From Rhizobium sp. Q54 (GTDB taxonomy: Bacteria; Pseudomonadota; Alphaproteobacteria; Reyranellales; Reyranellaceae), in contig CAMDOT010000038.1 in NCBI GenBank assembly GCA_945903635.1, positions 1 through 34,302 on the forward strand: DNA of 34,302 bases, given 5' to 3'. Shown here piece after piece: positions 7,813 through 15,976 of the stretch (the first letter of the stretch is position 1; the number at the start of each line of letters is the position of its first letter). Position numbers and translations under genes: made by a program. The notes under the pieces were generated by a model, which saw nothing but the letters and a program-made list of their open reading frames with translations, made no database searches and was not told the DNA's origin.

Positions 7813-8877
7813 TCAGTCGACTTCCGGCTCCGCCAGCTGCGCCTTCTTGAGGCCGGCGATCGGCGGCAGTTTGTTCGTGAGCAGCGCAACGCAATCCAGG
7901 ATGCCGGTATCGGTCGGGCCCTTGCGCGTCGGCACGCCGTTGCCGGCGAGCGCCTGCTTGTGCTTGCGCAACATCGCGCGGAACGCCTCGACGCGCAGCC
8001 AGCCGATGTAGCCGTCTTCGTCCAGTTGCGCGCCATGCTTGCGCAACCACATCGCCGCTGCTGCCGCGACATGGACGGTTGCGTAGGACGTGCCGTCGCC
8101 GCTGCCCGCAACATCCTTGAAAGGTTCGGGTAGGCCGAACACCGAGTTCGGCCGGCAGATGTCGTCGGCTGGTGCCCAGGTGTCGACGAACGGACGGCCG
8201 ATCTCGTAGTCGAAGCAGACCTTCATGTCGGCATCGATGCCGCCAGCCATGATGGTGCGCGAGTAGCGGCCGGGATAGACCGTGGCGCCGACGAGCTGCG
8301 GTGCGTCGTCGGTCTGGCCGGCGGCGCAGACGACGATCACGCCGCGTTCGTAGGCATGGTCGACGGCGCGGCCCAGCGCGTGCATCTGCTTGACGTTGCC
8401 GATGATCGACTGGACGCCGAGGCTGATCGAGATCACGTCGGCCAGGTTGCGGTCGACGGCATCCATGATGGCGTTGGCAGCATTCAGGATGGTCTGGCCG
8501 CTCAGCATCACGCCGTTGGTGACCCGGTAGGGCACGACCGGCACGGTCGGGCAGACGCCGATGTAGATGCCGGGCAGGTTGCCGCACAGCGCGCCGAGCG
8601 TGCGTGTGCCGTGGCCGGGCGTGACCACCAGCCCGCCGCCACCGTTCAGCGGGTCGCGAGGCTCGGACACGCCGGTATCGACGTAGTTGATGCCGCGATC
8701 GACCAGCAGGGCGGGTCTGTCGCCCGCAAGGTTGAAGACGATGTGGTTGGTGAAGCCCGTGTCGAGATGGGCAATCAGGACGCCGTTCCAGTCGAGATCG
8801 GCGCCGAATTCGTCGGTAAGCAGGCGCATCGCCTCGCGCGAACGGACGGCGCCGGTGTTCCAGTTGCTGACGGGCAT
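7813..8877 (-). CDS. S8 (subtilisin-like) serine peptidase, no signal peptide
   Basis: A 354-residue subtilase-fold protein. The catalytic triad is in order: Asp39 in LIAHLDTG, His89 in PGHGTRTLG and Ser264 in GDGTSYATVHVAAA. The residue that normally supplies the oxyanion-hole Asn (AAGN) is Gln188 (VVCAAGQTDD). No signal peptide, prodomain or membrane segment is evident, so the protein is probably cytoplasmic or matures unusually. The ATG at 8877 is preceded by a strong GGGGGAGG site that sits inside a perfect hairpin (8883-8900). It is on the same strand as the Nudix gene, 86 bp downstream of it. Substrate unknown; activity may be reduced or altered by the Gln substitution (inference). Confidence 0.88.
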   Translation of the reverse strand: MPVSNWNTGAVRSREAMRLLTDEFGADLDWNGVLIAHLDTGFTNHIVFNLAGDRPALLVDRGINYVDTGVSEPRDPLNGGGGLVVTPGHGTRTLGALCGNLPGIYIGVCPTVPVVPYRVTNGVMLSGQTILNAANAIMDAVDRNLADVISISLGVQSIIGNVKQMHALGRAVDHAYERGVIVVCAAGQTDDAPQLVGATVYPGRYSRTIMAGGIDADMKVCFDYEIGRPFVDTWAPADDICRPNSVFGLPEPFKDVAGSGDGTSYATVHVAAAAAMWLRKHGAQLDEDGYIGWLRVEAFRAMLRKHKQALAGNGVPTRKGPTDTGILDCVALLTNKLPPIAGLKKAQLAEPEVD

Positions 8878-8882
8878 GATGA

Positions 8883-8900
8883 CCTCCCCCTCTGGGGAGG
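8883..8900 (-). promoter_or_regulatory. Hairpin masking the Shine-Dalgarno of the S8 peptidase
   Basis: In the transcript, CCTCCCC pairs perfectly with GGGGAGG across a 4-nt AGAG loop. The 3' arm is the ribosome-binding site of the peptidase gene, which starts 5 nt further on. The fold would limit translation unless opened by a protein, temperature or a ligand (inference). Confidence 0.5.
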
Positions 8901-8963
8901 ACTCTCATGAGGCAGGCGGGCCGTCACAAGGGCTAATGCAACCCTCGAGCGCATATCTCGCCG

Positions 8964-9578
8964 TCAGACGCCCTCCGGCTTGCGCGGCGGCCACATGCGG
9001 GCGAGATCGCCCGTCGGGTTGGAGTAGGTCGCGAAATCGGCCTTGTCGCGCGATTCGTGGAAGTGGGCGAGTGCCCAGACCACCGTCGGAAAAGCGAGCT
9101 GATCCCAGGGGATATCGGCCCAATCGACCAGCGCCACTTCCTCGCTCTCCACGCCGGCTGCGATGTCGGCGTTGACGAGCCGGGCGCGATACATGATCTG
9201 CACCTGGCCGATGCGCGCCACGCTGTACATGGCAAGCAACCGGTCGATCTCGATGGTGGCGCAGGCTTCTTCCAGGGCTTCGCGCTGGGCGGCCTGCTCG
9301 GTGGTCTCGCCCAGTTCCATGTAGCCAGCCGGCAGCGTCCAGAAACCCTTGCGCGGCTCGATCGCCCGCTTGGCCAGGAGGATCTTCTCGACCCCCTTGC
9401 TGTCTCTCCAGGTGCAGACTGCGCCCGCCACCACCTTGGGGTTTTGATAGTGGATGAATTCGCAGCGTCCGCAGACCAGGCGTTCGCGGTTGTCGCCGTC
9501 GGGGATGCGCTTTTCGAAATGCTCCGGGGGATCCCAGGGCAGGCGGGGACGGTCAGGTGGCGTGGTCGGGGCGCTCAT
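8964..9578 (-). CDS. Nudix hydrolase with N-terminal zinc-ribbon-like motif
   Basis: A 204-residue Nudix hydrolase; such enzymes cleave nucleoside diphosphates linked to another moiety. The Nudix box spans residues 85-107 with G85, E91, R99, E100, E103 and E104 in place; the Gly usually found after the EE pair is Cys-Ala here (EEACA). Upstream, CGRC (residues 36-39) with FIHYQNPK resembles the short N-terminal zinc-ribbon found in NudC-like and related Nudix proteins, although only one Cys pair is obvious. The start at 9578 lies 10 bp after the pgk stop, so the two are probably co-transcribed. The substrate cannot be assigned. Confidence 0.88.
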   Translation of the reverse strand: MSAPTTPPDRPRLPWDPPEHFEKRIPDGDNRERLVCGRCEFIHYQNPKVVAGAVCTWRDSKGVEKILLAKRAIEPRKGFWTLPAGYMELGETTEQAAQREALEEACATIEIDRLLAMYSVARIGQVQIMYRARLVNADIAAGVESEEVALVDWADIPWDQLAFPTVVWALAHFHESRDKADFATYSNPTGDLARMWPPRKPEGV

Positions 9579-9588
9579 GCCCCGAGTC

Positions 9589-10794
9589 TTAGGCCGCCCG
9601 GATCAGGGCCGCAACGCCGGGCCGGGTCTTGCCTTCCATCCATTCGAGGAAGGCGCCGCCGGCCGTCGAGACGTAGGAGAATTTCTCGGCGACACCCGCC
9701 GCCGCCAGCGCCGCCACGGTGTCACCACCGCCCGCAACCGACAGCAGCTTGCCGGCAATGGTTAGCTGGGCGACCGATCGCGCCAGGGCCACTGTGCCTG
9801 TATCGAACGGCGGAATTTCAAAGGCGCCGAGCGGTCCGTTCCAGACGAGCGTGGCGCAGTCCGCCACTTCCCGTAGATAGAGCCCGATCGATTTCGGGCC
9901 GACATCGAGGATCATCTGGTCGTCGGGGCAGGCATCGGCGTCGACGACCTTGCTGGCGGCGCCGGCCTTGAACTCGCCCGCCACCACGACGTCGATCGGC
10001 AGCAGCACGGTGCACTTGGCGGCTTTGGCCTTTTCCAGGATTTCGAGCGCCGTCGGCGCCAGGTCCTTCTCGCACAATGACTTGCCGACCTTGATCCCTT
10101 GCGCGTGCATGAAGGTGTTGGCCATGCCGCCGCCGATGATGAGCTTGTCGACCTTGCCGACGAGGTTGCCCAGCAGGTCGAGCTTGGTGGAAACCTTGGC
10201 GCCGCCGACGACGGCGCACACAGGGCGCTTCGGATTGCCCAGGGCCTTGTCGAGCGCCTCGAGCTCGGCCTGCATCAAGCGACCTGCCACCGCCGGCAGG
10301 CGGTTGGCGATGCCCTCGGTCGAGGCGTGGGCGCGGTGCGCGGTCGAGAAGGCATCGTTCACATAGAGGTCGCCCAGCACGGAGAGCTTGTCGATGAAGG
10401 CCGCGTCGTTTTTCTCCTCTTCCTTGTGGAAGCGAAGGTTCTCCAGCAGCAGCACCTCGCCCGGCTTGAGCGCGCGCACCGCATCCTCGGCCAGCGGGCC
10501 AATGCAATCCTCGGCGAAGGCGACCGGCTTGCCGAGTGCCTGCGACAGCGACTCGACCAGTGGCTTGAGCGACATCTCCGGCACGCGCTTGCCATCGGGG
10601 CGGCCGAAGTGGCTCAGCACGACGACGCGTGCACCCTTGGCCGCGAGTTCGGCAATCGTCGGAGCGGCGCGCTCGATGCGCGTGGCGTCGGTGACCTTGC
10701 CGTTCTTCATCGGCACATTGAGATCGACGCGCACCAGCACGCGCTTGCCGGAAACGTCGGCGGTGTCGATCGTCTTGAAGGTGACCTTGGGCAT
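9589..10794 (-). CDS. pgk: Phosphoglycerate kinase
   Basis: A 401-residue phosphoglycerate kinase: 1,3-bisphosphoglycerate plus ADP gives 3-phosphoglycerate plus ATP, in glycolysis (reverse in gluconeogenesis or carbon fixation). The family start [17 protein letters not shown] is present near residue 19, followed by [21 protein letters not shown] and the nucleotide-binding GGGDTVAAL near the C terminus. The length matches the family (about 390-415). It is the fourth gene of a same-strand run (hemC, M48, tusA, pgk, Nudix), 32 bp after the TusA-like gene. In many alphaproteobacteria pgk lies with gap and fba; neither is present here. Confidence 0.97.
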   Translation of the reverse strand: MPKVTFKTIDTADVSGKRVLVRVDLNVPMKNGKVTDATRIERAAPTIAELAAKGARVVVLSHFGRPDGKRVPEMSLKPLVESLSQALGKPVAFAEDCIGPLAEDAVRALKPGEVLLLENLRFHKEEEKNDAAFIDKLSVLGDLYVNDAFSTAHRAHASTEGIANRLPAVAGRLMQAELEALDKALGNPKRPVCAVVGGAKVSTKLDLLGNLVGKVDKLIIGGGMANTFMHAQGIKVGKSLCEKDLAPTALEILEKAKAAKCTVLLPIDVVVAGEFKAGAASKVVDADACPDDQMILDVGPKSIGLYLREVADCATLVWNGPLGAFEIPPFDTGTVALARSVAQLTIAGKLLSVAGGGDTVAALAAAGVAEKFSYVSTAGGAFLEWMEGKTRPGVAALIRAA

Positions 10795-10826
10795 GAACTC
10801 TCTCTGAGGCTTCGAGGGTCAGGTCC

Positions 10827-11054
10827 CTAGCGTTTCCGGATCACGAAGACCAGTGTCTCGCCGTCGCGCGTGCTCGACACCAGTTCATGGCCGGTCTGGC
10901 GGCAGAAGGCGGGGAAGTCCTGCTCGGCGGCGGGATCGGTGGCGCGTACCGTGAGCAGCCCGCCGCTCGGCAGCTCGCGCAGCTTGCGGTTGGCCCGCAG
11001 CACGGGCAGCGGACAGAGAAGTCCTGTCGCGTCGTATTCGAGCGTATCAGTCAC
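10827..11054 (-). CDS. TusA-family sulfurtransferase
   Basis: A 75-residue SirA/TusA-fold protein. The hallmark CPLP motif (Cys14-Pro15-x-Pro17) near the N terminus carries the persulfide-forming cysteine. TusA in E. coli relays sulfur for tRNA 2-thiouridine; close relatives serve molybdenum cofactor synthesis or sulfur oxidation, so the pathway is not fixed by sequence alone. The start overlaps the end of the M48 peptidase gene by 8 bp, which suggests translational coupling, and pgk follows 32 bp later. Confidence 0.9.
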   Translation of the reverse strand: MTDTLEYDATGLLCPLPVLRANRKLRELPSGGLLTVRATDPAAEQDFPAFCRQTGHELVSSTRDGETLVFVIRKR

Positions 11055-11865
11055 GGCGGCGATAATATTTCATGGCCTCGTTCACCCAGCCTCGGATGTT
11101 GTTGATTCGCGTCGTGTCGGCGGGATGGGTGCTCAACCACTCCGCTTGGCCTTTGCGGCCGGCATTGGCGGCGCGCATGCGTTCCCACACGCCGATTGCC
11201 TCGTGCGGGTCGTAGCCGGCCAGTGCCATCAGCACCAGCCCGATACGATCGGCTTCCGATTCCTGCGCCCGCGACATCGGCAGAATGAAACCCACCGTGG
11301 CGCCTGCGCCAACGGCGGCCATCATCGCCGGCAGGTAGGTTCGGCTGCGACCGCTGACGGTCGTCGCCAGTGCCGCCGCCGCCGCTGCCGTGCCGACCGA
11401 GGCCACCATCTGGTCGCTCATGCGCTCGGCGCCGTGGCGGGCCAGCGCGTGTGCCACTTCGTGGCCGATCACCGCTGCCAGACCCGCTTCGGTCCGCGTG
11501 ATGGGCAGGATGCCGGTATAGACGGCGACCTTGCCGCCGGGCAGGCAGAAGGCATTGGGCTCGTTCTTGTCGATGGTGGAGAACTCCCATCGGAAGTTTG
11601 GCGCGCGCCACATCTCCGCCGGCGGCCGTTCGGCGGCTGCCGCGATCCGCTTGCCGACCTTCTCGACCAGCGCATTGGCCTGCGCATCGTGCGACAGCGG
11701 CTCCTTCGCCAGCACCTGCCGATAAGCTTGTAGGCCCATCTGGCGCTCTTCATTTTCGCTGACCAGCATGATCTGCGAGCGGCCGGTGACCGGCGCCGTC
11801 TCGCAGGCTGCGAGAAGAACGGCCGCTCCGCACAGAATCAAAGGCAATCGCAAGACCCGACGCAT
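11047..11865 (-). CDS. M48-family metalloprotease lipoprotein
   Basis: A 272-residue periplasmic zinc protease of the M48 family (LoiP/BepA-like), a group that takes part in outer-membrane and envelope protein quality control. The N terminus is a lipoprotein signal with lipobox LLAAC (Cys21). The zinc site is HEVAH (H135, E136, H139), with the third ligand probably E202 in QESEADRIG. The block NEPNAFCLPGGKVAVYTG upstream of the zinc site is typical. No TPR domain follows, so it is the short form rather than full BepA. It starts 26 bp after the hemC stop and overlaps the tusA-like start. Confidence 0.92.
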   Translation of the reverse strand: MRRVLRLPLILCGAAVLLAACETAPVTGRSQIMLVSENEERQMGLQAYRQVLAKEPLSHDAQANALVEKVGKRIAAAAERPPAEMWRAPNFRWEFSTIDKNEPNAFCLPGGKVAVYTGILPITRTEAGLAAVIGHEVAHALARHGAERMSDQMVASVGTAAAAAALATTVSGRSRTYLPAMMAAVGAGATVGFILPMSRAQESEADRIGLVLMALAGYDPHEAIGVWERMRAANAGRKGQAEWLSTHPADTTRINNIRGWVNEAMKYYRRRD

Positions 11866-11891
11866 GCGCCGACTCTAGGGGCCGGGCGGGA

Positions 11892-12821
11892 TCAGGTCGA
11901 GAGGAAGCCCGGCCCGCCACGGCGCTTGAGTTCGAGGCCGGCGTCGCGGCCCATGGCCTCGGCGTCACCTGCCGTGCCACGACGTTCGGTGGCGAGCGCT
12001 TCGGAGCCGTCGGGCTTCACGATCAGGCCGCGCAGATGAAGCGCGCCGTCGGCGGTGAGAATCGCGTGACCGGCGATCGGCGTGCGACACGAGCCATCGA
12101 GAACGGCAAGCATGGCGTGCTCGGCGGCGACGCAGATCGCGGTCGGTGCGTGATCGATGGCGGTCAGCCAGCCGCGCGTTTGCGCATCGTCCTCGCGGCA
12201 TTCGATGCAGACCGCGCCCTGGCCGACGGCCGGCAGCATTTCGTCTTCCGGCACCGGCGTGCCGACATGGGCCATGCCGAGCCGCTTGAGGCCGGCCATC
12301 GCCAGCAGGGTGGCCTCGACGTCGCCTGCCGCGCGCTTGGCGAGGCGTGTTTCGACATTGCCGCGCAGATTCACGATCTGCAGGTCGGGTCGGCGGTGCA
12401 GCAGTTGGGCGCGCCGCCTGAGCGCCGAGGTGCCGACAATCGCGCCCTGCCTCAAGTCGGCGATGCATTGCACGTTGCCTGCGATCAGCACGTCGCGGGC
12501 ATCCTCGCGCGGCAGGAAGGCCGAGATGGCGAGCCCCGGCGGCTGGGCCGTCGGCATATCCTTCATGCTGTGGACCGCGGCATTGATGCGGCCCGCCAGC
12601 AACGCTTCCTCGATTTCCTTGACGAATAGGCCCTTGCCGCCGGCTTCGGACAACGGACGATCCTGGATGGCATCGCCCGTGGTTTTTATGGCCACGATCT
12701 CGATGGCACCGGATGCCGACAGGGCCGGCACGGCGGCCGCCAACGCATCGCGCACCAGGCCCGCCTGCACGAGCGCCAGTTTGCTGCCGCGCGTGCCGAG
12801 CCGCAGAAGGGGAGTGGTCAT
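11892..12821 (-). CDS. hemC: Porphobilinogen deaminase (hydroxymethylbilane synthase)
   Basis: A 309-residue HemC, which condenses four porphobilinogen units into hydroxymethylbilane for haem and other tetrapyrroles. Recognisable are RLGTRGSKLALVQA at the N terminus, the substrate-site HSMKD (H84-D88), TSALRRRAQL and NLRGNVETRL, and Cys245 in LDGSCRTPIAGHA, which holds the dipyrromethane cofactor. The ATG at 12821 faces tsaD across a 46-bp divergent region containing an 8-12-8 inverted repeat. In many alphaproteobacteria hemC is followed by hemD and a mitofilin-like gene; here an M48 lipoprotein gene follows instead. Confidence 0.97.
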   Translation of the reverse strand: MTTPLLRLGTRGSKLALVQAGLVRDALAAAVPALSASGAIEIVAIKTTGDAIQDRPLSEAGGKGLFVKEIEEALLAGRINAAVHSMKDMPTAQPPGLAISAFLPREDARDVLIAGNVQCIADLRQGAIVGTSALRRRAQLLHRRPDLQIVNLRGNVETRLAKRAAGDVEATLLAMAGLKRLGMAHVGTPVPEDEMLPAVGQGAVCIECREDDAQTRGWLTAIDHAPTAICVAAEHAMLAVLDGSCRTPIAGHAILTADGALHLRGLIVKPDGSEALATERRGTAGDAEAMGRDAGLELKRRGGPGFLST

Positions 12822-12831
12822 GGGCGTTGCT

Positions 12832-12859
12832 CTAGCGTAGCTGGGCGCGCGACGCTAGA
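12832..12859. promoter_or_regulatory. Inverted repeat in the hemC/tsaD divergent promoter region
   Basis: TCTAGCGT (12832-12839) and ACGCTAGA (12852-12859) are perfect complements separated by 12 bp, so their centres are 20 bp (about two helical turns) apart. The repeat fills most of the 46-bp region between the two divergent start codons. It may be an operator for both genes; no clear -35/-10 pair was found for either. Confidence 0.4.
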
Positions 12860-12867
12860 AGACACGC

Positions 12868-13917
12868 ATGCGCGTGCTGGGCATCGAAACAAGCTGCGAC
12901 GAAACGGCCGTCGCCATCGTCGAAGCGCCGGCCACAGGTGGTCCCGTCGGACGCATCCTGGCGAATGTCGTCTACAGCCAGCTCACCGAACATCGCCGCT
13001 TCGGCGGGGTGGTTCCGGAAATTGCCGCCCGCGCCCATCTCGAGCGGATCGATGGGCTGGTGATGGATGCGTTGGCCGAGGCGCGGCTGGGCCTTGCCGA
13101 TCTCGATGGCATTGCTGCCACGGGCGGCCCCGGCCTGATCGGCGGCGTTCTGGTCGGCGTCATGACGGCCAAGGCGCTGGCCTTCGCCCACGACAAGCCG
13201 TTCCTCGCCATCAACCATCTCGAAGGCCATGCGCTTTCCGCCCGGCTCACCGAGGATGTGGACTTTCCCTATCTGCTGCTGCTCGTCTCCGGCGGCCACT
13301 GCCAGCTCCTCACCGTGCGCGGCCCCGATAGTCAGGGGGGGGATTTCACCCGACTCGGGACAACCATCGACGATGCCGTCGGCGAATGCTTCGATAAGAC
13401 TGCGAAATTGCTCGGCCTTGGTTTTCCTGGTGGGCCTGCCGTCGAGGCGGCGGCCAAGGGCGGCAACCCGCAACGCTTCGCCTTGCCGCGCCCGATGTGG
13501 CGCAAGCCCGGCTGCGATTTCTCTTTCTCGGGCCTGAAGACTGCGGTGCGCCAGACGGTGGAGAAGCTGCCGGCACAGGATGCGCAAGCCGTCGCCGATC
13601 TCTGCGCCTCCTTCCAGCGCACCGTGGGCGACGTGCTCGCCGACCGCTGCGCCAATGCGCTCTCCCTCGCGCCATCCGCCACGCTCGTGGTGGCGGGCGG
13701 CGTCGCGGCCAACGTCTATCTGCGCGGCCGCCTGGAGACGCTCGCCGCCGCGCACGGCGCGCGGTTGGTCGCGCCGCCGATCAGGTTTTGCACCGACAAC
13801 GGCGCCATGATCGCCTGGGCCGGCATCGAACGCCTGCGGCTCGGCAAGACGGACGGCCTCGACTTCCGGCCGCGCCCGCGCTGGCCGCTCGATCCTTCCG
13901 CCGCGGTTCGGGTGTAG
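12868..13917 (+). CDS. tsaD: tRNA N6-adenosine threonylcarbamoyltransferase TsaD
   Basis: A 349-residue TsaD (Gcp/Kae1/YgjD), which transfers the threonylcarbamoyl group to A37 of ANN-decoding tRNAs in a complex with TsaB and TsaE. The family opening [18 protein letters not shown] is intact, with the metal-binding NHLEGH (H117, H121), [11 protein letters not shown] and the later VVAGGVAAN and [12 protein letters not shown] blocks. It starts the plus-strand run that includes the oxygenase, gpsA and the EVE gene. An 8-G tract at 13335-13342 lies in frame within the gene. TsaD is normally essential. Confidence 0.97.
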   Translation: MRVLGIETSCDETAVAIVEAPATGGPVGRILANVVYSQLTEHRRFGGVVPEIAARAHLERIDGLVMDALAEARLGLADLDGIAATGGPGLIGGVLVGVMTAKALAFAHDKPFLAINHLEGHALSARLTEDVDFPYLLLLVSGGHCQLLTVRGPDSQGGDFTRLGTTIDDAVGECFDKTAKLLGLGFPGGPAVEAAAKGGNPQRFALPRPMWRKPGCDFSFSGLKTAVRQTVEKLPAQDAQAVADLCASFQRTVGDVLADRCANALSLAPSATLVVAGGVAANVYLRGRLETLAAAHGARLVAPPIRFCTDNGAMIAWAGIERLRLGKTDGLDFRPRPRWPLDPSAAVRV

Positions 13918-13918
13918 G

Positions 13919-14554
13919 ATGGCCGGCATGAGCCAGGGCTTCGACATCGTTCCATTGTTCGCCACGCCGGTCGTCCTGTCGGACCTGCCCGATGCGCCGA
14001 CGCTCTGTGCCGAACTGCGCACCGTGATCGCGCAGCGCGAGAAGACCCATCCCGGCACGCAGGCGTCGAACCTCGGCGGTTGGCAGTCGACCTGGGACAT
14101 GGATCGCTGGGGCGGTGCGCCGGCGATCAAGCTTCTGGCACTCACCCGCAACCTCGCCAACCGCGTGACGACGGATCGCGAGGGCAAGCCCATCGCCATC
14201 ACGTGGCGTGCCAACATGTGGGCGAACGTGAACCGGACCGGTCACGGCAACGAATTCCACTGTCACCCCGGCAGCTACTGGTCGGCGGTGTTTTACGTCG
14301 ACGATGCCGGCATCGATGCCGATGGGTCGCTGGGCGGCGAACTCGAGTTCATGGATCCGCGCGGGCCGGGCCCGGCGATGTATGCGCCTCACCTGGGCTT
14401 TGCCATGTCGGGAGGCTTGTCGGCTGGTGCGGCCGAGGTTGTACGTCCCAAGGCTGGTCGCCTGGTCATGTTCCCGGCCTGGATGCTTCACCAGGTCAGG
14501 CCCTATCGCGGCAATGTCGAGCGTATTTCCATTGCGATGAATCTCAGCCTGTGA
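13919..14554 (+). CDS. Putative 2-oxoglutarate/Fe(II)-dependent oxygenase
   Basis: A 211-residue protein of the small TIGR02466-type putative 2OG-Fe(II) oxygenase family. The core NEFHCHPGSYWSAVFYVDD (H114, H116) supplies the first iron ligands, GELEFMDPRG follows, and MFPAWMLHQVRPYRG...RISIAMN carries the distal His191 and the probable 2OG-binding Arg202. Substrates of this family are unknown. The ATG at 13919 is one base after the tsaD stop; a second ATG at 13928 with a GGATGG site before it is equally possible. The last bases overlap the GTG of gpsA by four, so the gene is embedded in the tsaD-gpsA operon. Confidence 0.82.
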   Translation: MAGMSQGFDIVPLFATPVVLSDLPDAPTLCAELRTVIAQREKTHPGTQASNLGGWQSTWDMDRWGGAPAIKLLALTRNLANRVTTDREGKPIAITWRANMWANVNRTGHGNEFHCHPGSYWSAVFYVDDAGIDADGSLGGELEFMDPRGPGPAMYAPHLGFAMSGGLSAGAAEVVRPKAGRLVMFPAWMLHQVRPYRGNVERISIAMNLSL

Positions 14555-15540
14555 CGGCGGTCCATCATATCGGCGTGGTCGGCGGCGGTGCCTGGGGCAC
14601 AGCGTTGGCCTGTCTGGCGCGCCGCGCCAACCGGCGCGTCACCATGTGGTCGCGCGATCCTTCGATCTCGGCATCGATCGTCCACAAGCGTGTCAACCCG
14701 GTCTATCTGCCGGGTCAGATTCTCGAGCCCGGTATCGAGGTCGCTGCCGCTCTGGCGTCCCTGGGCGCCTGCGATGCGCTGCTGCTGGCGTGTCCTGCAC
14801 AAGCGGTGCGGATCGTGGCGCGCGATCTGCCGGGCACGACTCCGATCGTGATCTGCGCCAAGGGTATCGAGGCCTCGACCGGCCTGCTGATGCCGGAGGT
14901 GCTCGGCGAAGTCCTGCCGGGCCGGCCGCTTGCCATGCTGTCGGGCCCGAGCTTCGCCGAGGAGGCAGTACAGGGCCTGCCGACGGCCGTCAGCATCGCC
15001 ACAGCCGACGCTGGCCTCGGCCGCGATCTGGCAGCGGCCCTGGCTGCCGGAGCCTTCCGGCCCTACTGGACCGACGACATCACCGGCGTGTCGCTGGGCG
15101 GTGCTGTGAAGAACGTGCTCGCCATCGCCGCCGGCATCGTCGAGGGCCGCGGCCTTGGCCACAACGCGACCGCTGCCCTGATCACGCGCGGCTTCGCCGA
15201 GATGGCCCGTCTCGGCCTCGCCATGGGCGCCCGTCTGGAAACCCTGACCGGCCTCAGTGGCCTCGGCGATCTCGTGCTCACCTGCAACGGCCCGTTGTCG
15301 CGCAATCGCTCGCTGGGGCTGGCGCTGGGCAAGGGCACGACACTGGCCCATCACATGGACGGACGCCGGCAGGTCGTCGAAGGCGAGGCGACGGCGCCGG
15401 CCGTGCTGGCCCGCGCGGCGCGACTCGGCATCGAGATGCCGATCTGCTCGGCTGTCGATGCTATCCTGCACCGCGGCGCGGACCTCGACGACGCGATCCG
15501 CGCGCTGCTGGCGCGGCCGTTGCGACGTGAAGGCGAATAG
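14551..15540 (+). CDS. gpsA: NAD(P)-dependent glycerol-3-phosphate dehydrogenase
   Basis: A 329-residue GpsA that reduces dihydroxyacetone phosphate to sn-glycerol 3-phosphate for phospholipid synthesis. The nucleotide-binding loop GVVGGGAWGTALA (G11, G13, G16) begins at residue 8. SGPSFAEEA, the catalytic lysine in GAVKNVLAIAAG (about residue 187) and GLSGLGDLVLTC follow. The start is GTG at 14551, overlapping the previous stop (GTGA); an upstream in-frame extension to 14080 is the shadow of the oxygenase gene. Neighbourhood with tsaD is conserved in alphaproteobacteria. Confidence 0.96.
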   Translation: MTAVHHIGVVGGGAWGTALACLARRANRRVTMWSRDPSISASIVHKRVNPVYLPGQILEPGIEVAAALASLGACDALLLACPAQAVRIVARDLPGTTPIVICAKGIEASTGLLMPEVLGEVLPGRPLAMLSGPSFAEEAVQGLPTAVSIATADAGLGRDLAAALAAGAFRPYWTDDITGVSLGGAVKNVLAIAAGIVEGRGLGHNATAALITRGFAEMARLGLAMGARLETLTGLSGLGDLVLTCNGPLSRNRSLGLALGKGTTLAHHMDGRRQVVEGEATAPAVLARAARLGIEMPICSAVDAILHRGADLDDAIRALLARPLRREGE

Positions 15541-15553
15541 GTGGGAGAGTGAA

Positions 15554-15961
15554 ATGGCTCATTGGCTGATAAAATCCGAGCCGTCGGCATATTCGTGGCA
15601 GCAGTTCGTGAAGGACAAGAAGACGTCCTGGACCGGCGTGCGCAACGCCCAGGCAGCGATCAATCTCAAGGCGATGAAGCCAGGCGACCGCTGCTTCTTC
15701 TACCATTCCAACGAGGGCAAGGAGATCGTGGGCATCGCCGAGGTCGCCAAGGCCGCCTATCCCGATCCCACCGACAAGGACGGCAAGGCCGTGACGGTCG
15801 ACGTGAAGGCGGTAGAGGCGGTGAAGAAGCCCGTGACGCTCGCCGCCATCAAGGCCGATCCGCGGCTGAAAGATTTCGGCTTGGTGCGTCAGTCACGCTT
15901 GTCCGTCGTGCCCGTCAGCGACGCGCAATGGGCGCTCATCCTCAAGATGTCCGTCGGCTGA
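15554..15961 (+). CDS. EVE-domain protein (PUA-like fold)
   Basis: A 135-residue EVE-domain protein. The family start MAHWLIKSEPSAYSWQQF is followed by WTGVRNAQAAINLKAMKPGDRCFFYHS and GIAEVAKAAYPDPTD. EVE domains belong to the PUASH group thought to bind modified bases in DNA or RNA; the housekeeping bacterial copy beside gpsA/tsaD has no settled function. The ATG at 15554 has a GGGAGAG site and lies 13 bp after the gpsA stop. It ends 15 bp from the convergent hyuB end, with no obvious terminator between them. Confidence 0.93.
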   Translation: MAHWLIKSEPSAYSWQQFVKDKKTSWTGVRNAQAAINLKAMKPGDRCFFYHSNEGKEIVGIAEVAKAAYPDPTDKDGKAVTVDVKAVEAVKKPVTLAAIKADPRLKDFGLVRQSRLSVVPVSDAQWALILKMSVG

Positions 15962-15976
15962 GCCGGCGCAGCCCCG

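Noticed and set aside
13335..13342. Run of eight G inside tsaD as a possible phase-variable tract
   Set aside because: The frame is intact through it and tsaD is normally essential, so switching by slippage is unlikely; it may be a sequencing-error hot spot.
14080..14550. An N-terminal extension of gpsA by 157 residues
   Set aside because: It overlaps the oxygenase gene in another frame and GpsA proteins start at the nucleotide-binding motif; GTG at 14551 fits.
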